Under the pieces are notes generated by a model. It was given only the letters and a program-made list of their open reading frames with translations. It was not told where the DNA came from and did not search any database. 64,000 bases of DNA from Auanema rhodensis (Eukaryota; Nematoda; Chromadorea; Rhabditida; Rhabditidae): the NCBI GenBank assembly GCA_964057225.1, contig CAXKVF010000090.1:62001-126000 (forward strand). The letters are read 5' to 3'. Position numbers and translations under genes: made by a program. The first letter of the stretch is position 1. Each line of letters begins with the position of its first letter. This document shows positions 12,149 through 26,900 of the stretch, one piece after another.

Positions 12149-13380
12149 TGTCCATATTAGTCTAAAAACAAATTTTTATTGATATTGGTGCATGGTAACC
12201 ATGACTTTGAAATTTACGTGAACTTTAATTTATGCTAATTAAATGTACACGTGATGTGCACTTGGTATGTAACTCGCTTCACGTGAAAGATAAAGAGATG
12301 CGGTTTTCAAAATTAGATTCCCCATGTCTATATTAGTCTAAAAACAAATTTTTATTGATATTGGTGCATGGTAACCATGACTTTGAAATTTACGTGAACT
12401 TTAATTTATGCTAATTAAATGTACACGTGATGTGCACTTGGTATGTAACTCGCTTCACGTGAAAGATAAAGAGATGCGGTTTTCAAAATTAGATTCCCCA
12501 TGTCCATATTAGTCTAAAAACAAATTTTTATTCATATTGGTTCATGGTAACCATGACTTTGAAATTTACGTGAATTTTAATTTATGCTAATTAAATGTAC
12601 ACGTGATGTGCACTTGGTATGTAACTCGCTTCACGTGAAAGATAAAGAGATGCGGTTTTCAAAATTAGATTCCCCATGTCCATATTAGTCTAAAAACAAA
12701 TTTTTATTGATATTGGTGCATGGTAACCATGACTTTGAAATTTACGTGAACTTTAATTTATGCTAATTAAATGTACACGTGATGTGCACTTGGTATGTAA
12801 CTTGCTTCACGGGAAAGATAAAGAGATGCGGTTTTCAAAATTAGATCCCCCATGTCCATATTAGTCTAAAAACAAATTTTTATTGATATTGGTGCATGGT
12901 AACCATGACTTTGAAATTTACGTGAACTTTAATTTATGCTAATTAAATGTACACGTGATGTGCACTTGGTATGTAACTCGCTTCACGTGAAAGATAAAGA
13001 GATGCGGTTTTCAAAATTAGATTCCCCATGTCCATATTAGTCTAAAAACAAGATTTTATTGATATTGGTGCATGGTAACCATGACTTTGAAATTTACGTG
13101 AACTTTAATTTATGCTAATTAAATGTACACGTGATGTGCACTTGGTATGTAACTCGCTTCACGTGAAAGATAAAGAGATGCGGTTTTCAAAATTAGATTC
13201 CCCATGTCCATATTAGTCTAAAAACAAATTTTTATTGATATTGGTGCATGGTAACCATGACTTTGAAATTTACGTGAACTTTAATTTATGCTAATTAAAT
13301 GTACACGTGATGTGCACTTGGTATGTAACTTGCTTCACGGGAAAGATAAAGAGATGCGGTTTTCAAAATTAGATCCCCCA

Positions 13381-14964
13381 TGTCCATATTAGTCTAAAAA
13401 CAAATTTTTATTGATATTGGTGCATGGTAACCATGACTTTGAAATTTACGTGAACTTTAATTTATGCTAATTAAATGTACACGTGATGTGCACTTGGTAT
13501 GTAACTCGCTTCACGTGAAAGATAAAGAGATGCGGTTTTCAAAATTAGATTCCCCATGTCCATATTAGTCTAAAAACAAGATTTTATTGATATTGGTGCA
13601 TGGTAACCATGACTTTGAAATTTACGTGAACTTTAATTTATGCTAATTAAATGTACACGTGATGTACACTTGGTATGTAACTCGCTTCACGTGAAAGATA
13701 AAGAGATGCGGTTTCCAAAATTAGATTCCCCATGTCCATATTAGTCTAAAAACAAATTTTTATTGATATTGGTGCATGGTAACCATGACTTTGAAATTTA
13801 CGTGAACTTTAATTTATGCTAATTAAATGTACACGTGATGTGCACTTGGTATGTAACTTGCTTCACGGGAAAGATAAAGAGATGCGGTTTTCAAAATTAG
13901 ATCCCCCATGTCCATATTAGTCTAAAAACAAATTTTTATTGATATTGGTTCATGGTAACCATGACTTTGAAATTTACGTGAACTTTAATTTATGCTAATT
14001 AAATGTACACGTGATGTGCACTTGGTATGTAACTCGCTTCACGTGAAAGATAAAGAGATGCGGTTTTCAAAATTGGATTCCCCATGTCCATATTAGTCTA
14101 AAAACAAATTTTTATTGATATTGCTTCATGGTAACCATGACTTTGAATTTTACGTGAACTTTAATTTATGCTAATTAAATGTACACGTGATGTGCACTTG
14201 GTATGTAACTCGCTTCACGTGAAAGATAAAGAGATGCGGTTTTCAAAATTAGATTCCCCATGTCCATATTAGTCTAAAAACAAGATTTTATTGATATTGG
14301 TGCATGGTAACCATGACTTTGAAATTTACGTGAACTTTAATTTATGCTAATTAAATGTACACGTGATGTGCACTTGGTATGTAACTCGCTTCACGTGAAA
14401 GATAAAGAGATGCGGTTTTCAAAATTAGATTCCCCATGTCCATATTAGTCTAAAAACAAATTTTTATTGATATTGGTTCATGGTAACCATGACTTTGAAA
14501 TTTACGTGAACTTTAATTTATGCTAATTAAATGTACACGTGATGTGCACTTGGTATGTAACTCGCTTCACGTGAAAGATAAAGAGATGCGGTTTTCAAAA
14601 TTAGATTCCCCATGTCCATATTAGTCTAAAAACAAATTTTTATTGATATTGGTGCATGGTAACCATGACTTTGAAATTTACGTGAACTTTAATTTATGCT
14701 AATTAAATGTACATGTGATGTGCACTTGGTATGTAACTCGCTTCACGTGAAAGATAAAGAGATGCGGTTTTCAAAATTAGATTCCCCATGTCCATATTAG
14801 TCTAAAAACAAATTGTTATTGATATTGCTTCATGGTAACCATGACTTTGAAATTTACGTGAACTTTAATTTATGCTAATTAAATGTACACGTGATGTGCA
14901 CTTGATATGTAACTCGCTTCACGTGAAAGATAAAGAGATGCGGTTTTCAAAATTAGATTCCCCA
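13381..14964. repeat. Domain A block b/c, third copy (n76-n84)
   Basis: This matches n34-n42 (5989-7572) at an offset of 42 monomers (7392 bp). In order: plain G; CAAGATTTTA with GATGTACAC and TTTCC; the haplotype monomer; T; C class with GAATTTTACG; CAAGATTTTA; one monomer; G class with ACATGTG; C class. One monomer differs in class (n40 C versus n82 T). Upstream, n72-n75 resemble n29-n32 at an offset of 43, so one monomer equivalent to n33 is missing from this copy. Confidence 0.7.
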
Positions 14965-15316
14965 TGTCCATATTAGTCTAAAAACAAATTTTTATTGATA
15001 TTGGTGCATGGTAACCATGACTTTGAAATTTACGTGAACTTTAATTTATGCTAATTAAATGTACACGTGATGTGCACTTGGTATGTAACTCGCTTCACGT
15101 GAAAGATAAAGAGATGCGGTTTTCAAAATTAGATTCCCCATGTCCATATTAGTCTAAAAACAAATTTTTATTGATATTGGTGCATGGTAACCATGACTTT
15201 GAAATTTACGTGAACTTTAATTTATGCTAATTAAATGTACACGTGATGTGCACTTGGTATGTAACTCGCTTCACGTGAAAGATAAAGAGATGCGGTTTTC
15301 AAAATTAGATTCCCCA

Positions 15317-18300
15317 TGTCCATATTAGTCTAAAAACAAATTTTTATTGATATTGGTTCATGGTAACCATGACTTTGAAATTTACGTGAACTTTAATTTA
15401 TGCTAATTAAATGTACACGTGATGTGCACTTGGTATGTAACTCTCTTCACGTGAAAGATAAAGAGATGCGGTTTTCAAAATTAGATTCCCCATGTCCATA
15501 TTAGTCTAAAAACAAATTTTTATTGATATTGGTGCATGGTAACCATGACTTTGAAATTTACGTGAACTTTAATTTATGCTAATTAAATGTACACGTGATG
15601 TGCACTTGGTATGTAACTCGCTTCACGTGAAAGATAGAGAGATGCGGTTTTCAAAATTAGATTACCCATGTCCATATTAGTCTAAAAACAAATTTTTATT
15701 GATATTGGTTCATGGTAACCATGACTTTGAAATTTACGTGAACTTTAATTTATGCTAATTAAATGTACACGTGATGTGCACTTGGTATGTAACTCTCTTC
15801 ACGTGAAAGATAAAGAGATGCGGTTTTCAAAATTAGATTCCCCATGTCCATATTAGTCTAAAAACAAATTTTTATTGATATTGGTGCATGGTAACCATGA
15901 CTTTGAAATTTACGTGAACTTTAATTTATGCTAATTAAATGTACACGTGATGTGCACTTGGTATGTAACTCGCTTCACGTGAAAGATAAAGAGATGCGGT
16001 TTTCAAAATTAGATTCCCCATGTCTATATTAGTCTAAAAACAAATTTTTATTGATATTGGTGCATGGTAACCATGACTTTGAAATTTACGTGAACTTTAA
16101 TTTATGCTAATTAAATGTACACGTGATGTGCACTTGGTATGTAACTCGCTTCACGTGAAAGATAAAGAGATGCGGTTTTCAAAATTAGATTACCCATGTC
16201 CATATTAGTCTAAAAACAAATTTTTATTGATATTGGTTCATGGTAACCATGACTTTGAAATTTACGTGAACTTTAATTTATGCTAATTAAATGTACACGT
16301 GATGTGCACTTGGTATGTAACTCGCTTCACGTGAAAGATAAAGAGATGCGGTTTTCAAAATTAGATCCCCCATGTCCATATTAGTCTAAAAACAAATTTT
16401 TATTGATATTGGTGCATGGTAACCATGACTTTGAAATTTACGTGAACTTAAATTTATGCTAATTAAATGTACACGTGATGTGCACTTGGTATGTAACTCG
16501 CTTCACGTGAAAGATAAAGAGATGCGGTTTTCAAAATTAGATTCCCCATGTCCATATTAGTCTAAAAACAAATTTTTATTGATATTGGTTCATGGTAACC
16601 ATGACTTTGAAATTTACGTGAACTTTAATTTATGCTAATTAAATGTACACGTGATGTGCACTTGGTATGTAACTCTCTTCACGTGAAAGATAAAGAGATG
16701 CGGTTTTCAAAATTAGATTCCCCATGTCCATATTAGTCTAAAAACAAATTTTTATTGATATTGGTGCATGGTAACCATGACTTTGAAATTTACGTGAACT
16801 TTAATTTATGCTAATTAAATGTACACGTGATGTGCACTTGGTATGTAACTCGCTTCACGTGAAAGATAAAGAGATGCGGTTTTCAAAATTAGATTCCCCA
16901 TGTCCATATTAGTCTAAAAACAAATTTTTATTGATATTGGTTCATGGTAACCATGACTTTGAAATTTACGTGAACTTTAATTTATGCTAATTAAATGTAC
17001 ACGTGATGTGCACTTGGTATGTAACTCGCTTCACGTGAAAGATAAAGAGATGCGGTTTTCAAAATTAGATTCCCCATGTCCATATTAGTCTAAAAACAAA
17101 TTTTTATTGATATTGGTGCATGGTAACCATGACTTTGAAATTTACGTGAACTTTAATTTATGCTAATTAAATGTACACGTGATGTGCACTTGGTATGTAA
17201 CTCGCTTCACGTGAAAGATAAAGAGATGCGGTTTTCAAAATTAGATTCCCCATGTCCATATTAGTCTAAAAACAAATTTTTATTGATATTGGTTCATGGT
17301 AACCATGACTTTGAAATTTACGTGAACTTTAATTTATGCTAATTAAATGTACACGTGATGTGCACTTGGTATGTAACTCGCTTCACGTGAAAGATAAAGA
17401 GATGCGGTTTTCAAAATTAGATTACCCATGTCCATATTAGTCTAAAAACAAATTTTTATTGATATTGGTGCATGGTAACCATGACTTTGAAATTTACGTG
17501 AACTTAAATTTATGCTAATTAAATGTACACGTGATGTGCACTTGGTATGTAACTCGCTTCACGTCAAAGATAAAGAGATGCGGTTTTCAAAATTAGATTC
17601 CCCATGTCCATATTAGTCTAAAAACAAATTTTTATTGATATTGCTTCATGGTAACCATGACTTTGAAATTTACGTGAACTTTAATTTATGCTAATTAAAT
17701 GTACACGTGATGTGCACTTGGTATGTAACTCGCTTCACGTGAAAGATAAAGAGATGCGGTTTTCAAAATTAGATTCCCCATGTCCATATTAGTCTAAAAA
17801 CAAATTTTTATTGATATTGGTTCATGGTAACCATGACTTTGAAATTTACGTGAACTTTAATTTATGCTAATTAAATGTACACGTGATGTGCACTTGGTAT
17901 GTAACTCGCTTCACGTGAAAGATAAAGAGATGCGGTTTTCAAAATTAGATTCCTCATGTCCATATTAGTCTAAAAACAAATTTTTATTGATATTGGTGCA
18001 TGGTAACCATGACTTTGAAATTTACGTGAACTTAAATTTATGCTAATTAAATGTACACGTGATGTGCACTTGGTATGTAACTCGCTTCACGTGAAAGATA
18101 AAGAGATGCGGTTTTCAAAATTAGATTCCCCATGTCCATATTAGTCTAAAAACAAATTTTTATTGATATTGGTTCATGGTAACCATGACTTTGAAATTTA
18201 CGTGAACTTTAATTTATGCTAATTAAATGTACACGTGATGTGCACTTGGTATGTAACTCTCTTCACGTGAAAGATAAAGAGATGCGGTTTTCAAAATTAG

Positions 18301-18660
18301 ATTCCCCATGTCCATATTAGTCTAAAAACAAATTTTTATTGATATTGGTGCATGGTAACCATGACTTTGAAATTTACGTGAACTTTAATTTATGCTAATT
18401 AAATGTACACGTGATGTGCACTTGGTATGTAACTCGCTTCACGTGAAAGATAAAGAGATGCGGTTTTCAAAATTAGATTCCCCATGTCCATATTAGTCTA
18501 AAAACAAATTTTTATTGATATTGGTTCATGGTAACCATGACTTTGAAATTTACGTGAACTTTAATTTATGCTAATTAAATGTACACGTGATGTGCACTTG
18601 GTATGTAACTCGCTTCACGTGAAAGATAAAGAGATGCGGTTTTCAAAATTAGATTCCCCA
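15317..18660. repeat. Domain B 19-monomer HOR, copy 1 (n87-n105)
   Basis: The 3344-bp unit is defined by ordered markers: AACTCTCTTC in n87, n89, n94 and n103; TGTCTATATT at 16021 (n91); AGATCCCCC closing n92; CTTAAATTT in n93, n99 and n102; CACGTCAAAG and then a C-class monomer at n99-n100; TCCTCATG at the n101/n102 junction. Several of these markers recur 19 monomers on in the following unit, such as 15443 to 18787 and 16021 to 19365. Confidence 0.85.
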
Positions 18661-21652
18661 TGTCCATATTAGTCTAAAAACAAATTTTTATTGATATTGG
18701 TTCATGGTAACCATGACTTTGAAATTTACGTGAACTTTAATTTATGCTAATTAAATGTACACGTGATGTGCACTTGGTATGTAACTCTCTTCACGTGAAA
18801 GATAAAGAGATGCGGTTTTCAAAATTAGATTCCCCATGTCCATATTAGTCTAAAAACAAATTTTTATTGATATTGGTGCATGGTAACCATGACTTTGAAA
18901 TTTACGTGAACTTTAATTTATGCTAATTAAATGTACACGTGATGTGCACTTGGTATGTAACTCGCTTCACGTGAAAGATAAAGAGATGCGGTTTTCAAAA
19001 TTAGATTACCCATGTCCATATTAGTCTAAAAACAAATTTTTATTGATATTGGTTCATGGTAACCATGACTTTGAAATTTACGTGAACTTTAATTTATGCT
19101 AATTAAATGTACACGTGATGTGCACTTGGTATGTAACTCTCTTCACGTGAAAGATAAAGAGATGCGGTTTTCAAAATTAGATTCCCCATGTCCATATTAG
19201 TCTAAAAACAAATTTTTATTGATATTGGTGCATGGTAACCATGACTTTGAAATTTACGTGAACTTTAATTTATGCTAATTAAATGTACACGTGATGTGCA
19301 CTTGGTATGTAACTCGCTTCACGTGAAAGATAAAGAGATGCGGTTTTCAAAATTAGATTCCCCATGTCTATATTAGTCTAAAAACAAATTTTTATTGATA
19401 TTGGTGCATGGTAACCATGACTTTGAAATTTACGTGAACTTTAATTTATGCTAATTAAATGTACACGTGATGTGCACTTGGTATGTAACTCGCTTCACGT
19501 GAAAGATAAAGAGATGCGGTTTTCAAAATTAGATTACCCATGTCCATATTAGTCTAAAAACAAATTTTTATTGATATTGGTTCATGGTAACCATGACTTT
19601 GAAATTTACGTGAACTTTAATTTATGCTAATTAAATGTACACGTGATGTGCACTTGGTATGTAACTCGCTTCACGTGAAAGATAAAGAGATGCGGTTTTC
19701 AAAATTAGATCCCCCATGTCCATATTAGTCTAAAAACCAATTTTTATTGATATTGGTGCATGGTAACCATGACTTTGAAATTTACGTGAACTTAAATTTA
19801 TGCTAATTAAATGTACACGTGATGTGCACTTGGTATGTAACTCGCTTCACGTGAAAGATAAAGAGATGCGGTTTTCAAAATTAGATTCCCCATGTCCATA
19901 TTAGTCTAAAAACAAATTTTTATTGATATTGGTTCATGGTAACCATGACTTTGAAATTTACGTGAACTTTAATTTATGCTAATTAAATGTACACGTGATG
20001 TGCACTTGGTATGTAACTCTCTTCACGTGAAAGATAAAGAGATGCGGTTTTCAAAATTAGATTCCCCATGTCCATATTAGTCTAAAAACAAATTTTTATT
20101 GATATTGGTGCATGGTAACCATGACTTTGAAATTTACGTGAACTTTAATTTATGCTAATTAAATGTACACGTGATGTGCACTTGGTATGTAACTCGCTTC
20201 ACGTGAAAGATAAAGAGATGCGGTTTTCAAAATTAGATTCCCCATGTCCATATTAGTCTAAAAACAAATTTTTATTGATATTGGTTCATGGTAACCATGA
20301 CTTTGAAATTTACGTGAACTTTAATTTATGCTAATTAAATGTACACGTGATGTGCACTTGGTATGTAACTCGCTTCACGTGAAAGATAAAGAGATGCGGT
20401 TTTCAAAATTAGATTACCCATGTCCATATTAGTCTAAAAACAAATTTTTATTGATATTGGTGCATGGTAACCATGACTTTGAAATTTACGTGAACTTAAA
20501 TTTATGCTAATTAAATGTACACGTGATGTGCACTTGGTATGTAACTCGCTTCACGTCAAAGATAAAGAGATGCGGTTTTCAAAATTAGATTCCCCATGTC
20601 CATATTAGTCTAAAAACAAATTTTTATTGATATTGCTTCATGGTAACCATGACTTTGAAATTTACGTGAACTTTAATTTATGCTAATTAAATGTACACGT
20701 GATGTGCACTTGGTATGTAACTCGCTTCACGTGAAAGATAAAGAGATGCGGTTTTCAAAATTAGATTCCCCATGTCCATATTAGTCTAAAAACAAATTTT
20801 TATTGATATTGGTTCATGGTAACCATGACTTTGAAATTTACGTGAACTTTAATTTATGCTAATTAAATGTACACGTGATGTGCACTTGGTATGTAACTCG
20901 CTTCACGTGAAAGATAAAGAGATGCGGTTTTCAAAATTAGATTCCTCATGTCCATATTAGTCTAAAAACAAATTTTTATTGATATTGGTGCATGGTAACC
21001 ATGACTTTGAAATTTACGTGAACTTAAATTTATGCTAATTAAATGTACACGTGATGTGCACTTGGTATGTAACTCGCTTCACGTGAAAGATAAAGAGATG
21101 CGGTTTTCAAAATTAGATTCCCCATGTCCATATTAGTCTAAAAACAAATTTTTATTGATATTGGTTCATGGTAACCAAGACTTTGAAATTTACGTGAACT
21201 TTAATTTATGCTAATTAAATGTACACGTGATGTGCACTTGGTATGTAACTCTCTTCACGTGAAAGATAAAGAGATGCGGTTTTCAAAATTAGATTCCCCA
21301 TGTCCATATTAGTCTAAAAACAAATTTTTATTGATATTGGTGCATGGTAACCATGACTTTGAAATTTACGTGAACTTTAATTTATGCTAATTAAATGTAC
21401 ACGTGATGTGCACTTGGTATGTAACTCGCTTCACGTGAAAGATAAAGAGATGCGGTTTTCAAAATTAGATTCCCCATGTCCATATTAGTCTAAAAACAAA
21501 TTTTTATTGATATTGGTTCATGGTAACCATAACTTTGAAATTTACGTGAACTTTAATTTATGCTAATTAAATGTACACGTGATGTGCACTTGGTATGTAA
21601 CTCGCTTCACGTGAAAGATAAAGAGATGCGGTTTTCAAAATTAGATTACCCA
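18661..21652. repeat. Domain B HOR, copy 2, shortened
   Basis: The unit follows copy 1 at an offset of 19 monomers for n106-n114 (CTCTCTTC at 18787, 19139 and 20019; TGTCTATATT at 19365; CTTAAATTT at 19791). It then follows at an offset of 17 monomers for n115-n121 (CTTAAATTT at 20495 and 21023, CACGTCAAAG at 20557, CTCTCTTC at 21251). Two monomers equivalent to n96-n97 are therefore missing, an exact two-unit (352 bp) deletion. Private changes include AAAACCAA at 19738 and ACCAAGAC near 21178. Confidence 0.82.
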
Positions 21653-22180
21653 TGTCCATATTAGTCTAAAAACAAATTTTTATTGATATTGGTGCATGGT
21701 AACCATGACTTTGAAATTTACGTGAACTTAAATTTATGCTAATTAAATGTACACGTGATGTGCACTTGGTATGTAACTCGCTTCACGTCAAAGATAAAGA
21801 GATGCGGTTTTCAAAATTAGATTCCCCATGTCCATATTAGTCTAAAAACAAATTTTTATTGATATTGCTTCATGGTAACCATGACTTTGAAATTTACGTG
21901 AACTTTAATTTATGCTAATTAAATGTACACGTGATGTGCACTTGGTATGTAACTCGCTTCACGTGAAAGATAAAGAGATGCGGTTTTCAAAATTAGATTC
22001 CCCATGTCCATATTAGTCTAAAAACAAATTTTTATTGATATTGGTTCATGGTAACCATGACTTTGAAATTTACGTGAACTTTAATTTATGCTAATTAAAT
22101 GTACACGTGATGTGCACTTGGTATGTAACTCGCTTCACGTGAAAGATAAAGAGATGCGGTTTTCAAAATTAGATTCCCCA
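21477..22180. repeat. Domain B HOR, partial third copy (n122-n125)
   Basis: Four monomers repeat n115-n118 at an offset of 7 monomers (1232 bp): a T class ending in ATTACCC, then CTTAAATTT with CACGTCAAAG (21727 and 21789), then C class, then T class. The TCCTCATG and CTTAAATTT monomers expected next are absent, so the copy is truncated or has been overwritten. The first of the four carries a private CCATAACT. Confidence 0.7.
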
Positions 22181-23940
22181 TGTCCATATTAGTCTAAAAA
22201 CAAATTTTTATTGATATTGGTGCATGGTAACCATGACTTTGAAATTTACGTGAACTTTAATTTATGCTAATTAAATGTACACGTGATGTGCACTTGGTAT
22301 GTAACTCGCTTCACGTGAAAGATAAAGAGATGCGGTTTTCAAAATTAGATTCCCCATGTCCATATTAGTCTAAAAACCAATTTTTATTGATATTGGTTCA
22401 TGGTAACCATGACTTTGAAATTTACGTGAACTTTAATTTATGCTAATTAAATGTACACGTGATGTGCACTTGGTATGTAACTCGCTTCACGTGAAAGATA
22501 AAGAGATGCGGTTTTCAAAATTAGATTCCCCATGTCCATATTAGTCTAAAAACAAATTTTTATTGATATTGGTGCATGGTAACCATGACTTTGAAATTTA
22601 CGTGAACTTTAATTTATGCTAATTAAATGTACACGTGATGTGCACTTGGTATGTAACTCGCTTCACGTGAAAGATAAAGAGATGCGGTTTTCAAAATTAG
22701 ATTCCCCATGTCCATATTAGTCTAAAAACAAATTTTTATTGATATTGGTGCATGGTAACCATGACTTTGAAATTTACGTGAACTTTAATTTATGCTAATT
22801 AAATGTACACGTGATGTGCACTTGGTATGTAACTCGCTTCACGTGAAAGATAAAGAGATGCGGTTTTCAAAATTAGATTCCCCATGTCCATATTAGTCTA
22901 AAAACAAATTTTTATTGATATTGGTTCATGGTAACCATGACTTTGAAATTTACGTGAACTTTAATTTATGCTAATTAAATGTACACGTGATGTGCACTTG
23001 GTATGTAACTCGCTTCACGTGAAAGATAAAGAGATGCGGTTTTCAAAATTAGATTCCCCATGTCCATATTAGTCTAAAAACAAATTTTTATTGATATTGC
23101 TTCATGGTAACCATGACTTTGAAATTTACGTGAACTTTAATTTATGCTAATTAAATGTACACGTGATGTGCACTTGGTATGTAACTCGCTTCACGTGAAA
23201 GATAAAGAGATGCGGTTTTCAAAATTAGATTCCCCATGTCCATATTAGTCTAAAAACAAATTTTTATTGATATTGCTTCATGGTAACCATGACTTTGAAA
23301 TTTACGTGAACTTTAATTTATGCTAATTAAATGTACACGTGATGTGCACTTGGTATGTAACTCGCTTCACGTGAACGATAAAGAGATGCGGTTTTCAAAA
23401 TTAGATTCCCCATGTCCATATTAGTCTAAAAACAAATTTTTATTGATATTGGTTCATGGTAACCATGACTTTGAAATTTACGTGAACTTTAATTTATGCT
23501 AATTAAATGTACACGTGATGTGCACTTGGTATGTAACTCGCTTCACGTGAAAGATAAAGAGATGCGGTTTTCAAAATTAGATTCCCCATGTCCATATTAG
23601 TCTAAAAACAAATTTTTATTGATATTGCTTCATGGTAACCATGACTTTGAAATTTACGTGAATTTTAATTTATGCTAATTAAATGTACACGTGATGTGCA
23701 CTTGGTATGTAACTCGCTTCACGTGAAAGATAAAGAGATGCGGTTTTCAAAATTAGATTCCCCATGTCCATATTAGTCTAAAAACAAATTTTTATTGATA
23801 TTGCTTCATGGTAACCATGACTTTGAAATTTACGTGAACTTTAATTTATGCTAATTAAATGTACACGTGATGTGCACTTGGTATGTAACTCGCTTCACGT
23901 GAAAGATAAAGAGATGCGGTTTTCAAAATTAGATTCCCCA
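22181..23940. repeat. B/C transition (n126-n135)
   Basis: Ten monomers carry neither the domain B nor the domain C marker set. AAAACCAATTT at 22378 repeats the domain B variant at 19738 exactly 15 monomers later. The last five are mainly C class (n131, n132, n134, n135). Single changes include GAACGATA near 23375 and GTGAATTTTA near 23660. No insertion or non-satellite sequence marks the change of domain. Confidence 0.6.
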
Positions 23941-26900
23941 TGACCATATTAGTCTAAAAACAAATTTTTATTGATATTGGTTCATGGTAACCATGACTTT
24001 GAAATTTACGTGAACTTTAATTTATGCTAATTAAATGTACACGTGATGTGCACTTGGTATGTAACTCGCTTCACGTGAAAGATAAAGAGATGCGGTTTTC
24101 AAAATTAGATTCCCCATGTCCATATTAGTCTAAAAACAAATTTTTATTGATATTGGTGCATGGTAACCATGACTTTGAATTTTACGTGAACTTTAATTTA
24201 TGCTAATTAAATGTACACGTGATGTGCACTTGGTATGTAACTCGCTTCACGTGAAAGATAAAGAGATGCGGTTTTCAAAATTAGATTCCCCATGTCCATA
24301 TTAATCTAAAAACAAATTTTTATTGATATTGGTTCATGGTAACCATGACTTTGAAATTTACGTGAACTTTAATTTATGCTAATTAAATGTACACGTGATG
24401 TGCACTTGGTATGTAACTCGCTTCACGTGAAAGATAAAGAGATGCGGTTTTGAAAATTAGATTCCCCATGTCCATATTAGTCTAAAAACAAATTTTTATT
24501 GATATTGCTTCATGGTAACCATGACTTTGAAATTTACGTGAACTTTAATTTATGCTAATTAAATGTACACGTGATGTGCACTTGGTATGTAACTCGCTTC
24601 ACGTGAAAGATAAAGAGATGCGGTTTTCAAAATTAGATTCCCCATGTCCATATTAATCTAAAAACAAATTTTTATTGATATTGGTTCATGGTAACCATGA
24701 CTTTGAAATTTACGTGAACTTTAATTTATGCTAATTAAATGTACACGTGATGTGCACTTGGTATGTAACTCGCTTCACGTGAAAGATAAAGAGATGCGGT
24801 TTTCAAAATTAGATTCCCCATGTCCATATTAATCTAAAAACAAATTTTTATTGATATTGGTTCATGGTAACCATGACTTTGAAATTTACGTGAACTTTAA
24901 TTTATGCTAATTAAATGTACACGTGATGTGCACTTGGTATGTAACTCGCTTCACGTGAAAGATAAAAAGATGCGGTTTTCAAAATTAGATTCCCCATGTC
25001 CATATTAGTCTAAAAACAAATTTTTATTGATATTGGTTCATGGTAACCATGACTTTGAAATTTACGTGAACTTTAATTTATGCTAATTAAATGTACACGT
25101 GATGTGCACTTGGTATGTAACTCGCTTCACGTGAAAGATAAAGAGATGCGGTTTTCAAAATTAGATTCCCCATGTCCATATTAATCTAAAAACAAATTTT
25201 TATTGATATTGGTTCATGGTAACCATGACTTTGAAATTTACGTGAACTTTAATTTATGCTAATTAAATGTACACGTGATGTGCACTTGGTATGTAACTCG
25301 CTTCACGTGAAAGATAAAGAGATGCGGTTTTCAAAATTAGATTCCCCATGTCCATATTAATCTAAAAACAAATTTTTATTGATATTGGTTCATGGTAACC
25401 ATGACTTTGAAATTTACGTGAACTTTAATTTATGCTAATTAAATGTACACGTGATGTGCACTTGGTATGTAACTCGCTTCACCTGAAAGATAAAGAGATG
25501 CGGTTTTCAAAATTAGATTCCCCATGTCCATATTAGTCTAAAAACAAATTTTTATTGATATTGGTTCATGGTAACCATGACTTTGAAATTTACGTGAACT
25601 TTAATTTATGCTAATTAAATGTACACGTGATGTGCACTTGGTATGTAACTCGCTTCACGTGAAAGATAAAGAGATGCGGTTTTCAAAATTAGATTCCCCA
25701 TGTCCATATTAGTCTAAAAACAAATTTTTATTGATATTGGTGCATGGTAACCATGACTTTGAAATTTACGTGAACTTTAATTTATGCTAATTAAATGTAC
25801 ACGTGATGTGCACTTGGTATGTAACTCGCTTCACGTGAAAGATAAAGAAATGCGGTTTTCAAAATTAGATTCCCCATGTCCATATTAGTCTAAAAACAAA
25901 TTTTTATTGATATTGGTTCATGGTAACCATGACTTTGAAATTTACGTGAACTTTAATTTATGCTAATTAAATGTACACGTGATGTGCACTTGGTATGTAA
26001 CTCGCTTCACGTGAAAGATAAAGAGATGCGGTTTTCAAAATTAGATTCCCCATGTCCATATTAGTCTAAAAACAAATTTTTATTGATATTGCTTCATGGT
26101 AACCATGACTTTGAAATTTACGTGAACTTTAATTTATGCTAATTAAATGTACACGTGATGTGCACTTGGTATGTAACTCGCTTCACGTGAAAGATAAAGA
26201 GATGCGGTTTTCAAAATTAGATTCCCCATGTCCATATTAGTCTAAAAACAAATTTTTATTGATATTGGTTCATGGTAACCATGACTTTGAAATTTACGTG
26301 AACTTTAATTTATGCTAATTAAATGTACACGTGATGTGCACTTGGTATGTAACTCGCTTCACGTGAAAGATAAAGAGATGCGGTTTTCAAAATTAGATTC
26401 CCCATGTCCATATTAATCTAAAAACAAATTTTTATTGATATTGGTTCATGGTAACCATGACTTTGAAATTTACGTGAACTTTAATTTATGCTAATTAAAT
26501 GTACACGTGATGTGCACTTGGTATGTAACTCGCTTCACGTGAAAGATAAAGAGATGCGGTTTTCAAAATTAGATTCCCCATGTCCATATTAATCTAAAAA
26601 CAAATTTTTATTGATATTGGTTCATGGTAACCATGACTTTGAAATTTACGTGAACTTTAATTTATGCTAATTAAATGTACACGTGATGTGCACTTGGTAT
26701 GTAACTCGCTTCACGTGAAAGATAAAGAGATGCGGTTTTCAAAATTAGATTCCCCATGTCCATATTAGTCTAAAAACAAATTTTTATTGATATTGGTTCA
26801 TGGTAACCATGACTTTGAAATTTACGTGAACTTTAATTTATGCTAATTAAATGTACACGTGATGTGCACTTGGTATGTAACTCGCTTCACGTGAAAGATA

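Larger units (their letters stand above)
1..15316. repeat. Domain A: mosaic satellite subregion (n0-n86)
   Basis: About 87 monomers lack one regular HOR but share private markers. These are CAAGATTTTA at monomer positions 21-30 (n31, n35, n39, n60, n62, n66, n74, n77, n81), and a linked haplotype of C127T, T136G and T171C (CTTGC, CACGGG, AGATCCCCC). Blocks recur at offsets of 9, 21, 31 and 42 monomers. The first about 4.2 kb (n0-n23) is plainer, with single-copy variants and a few recurring ones such as CTTGGTTTG in n16, n17 and n19. Monomer n0 is unusual in having GGTGAATGG and TTGATATGT. Confidence 0.75.
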
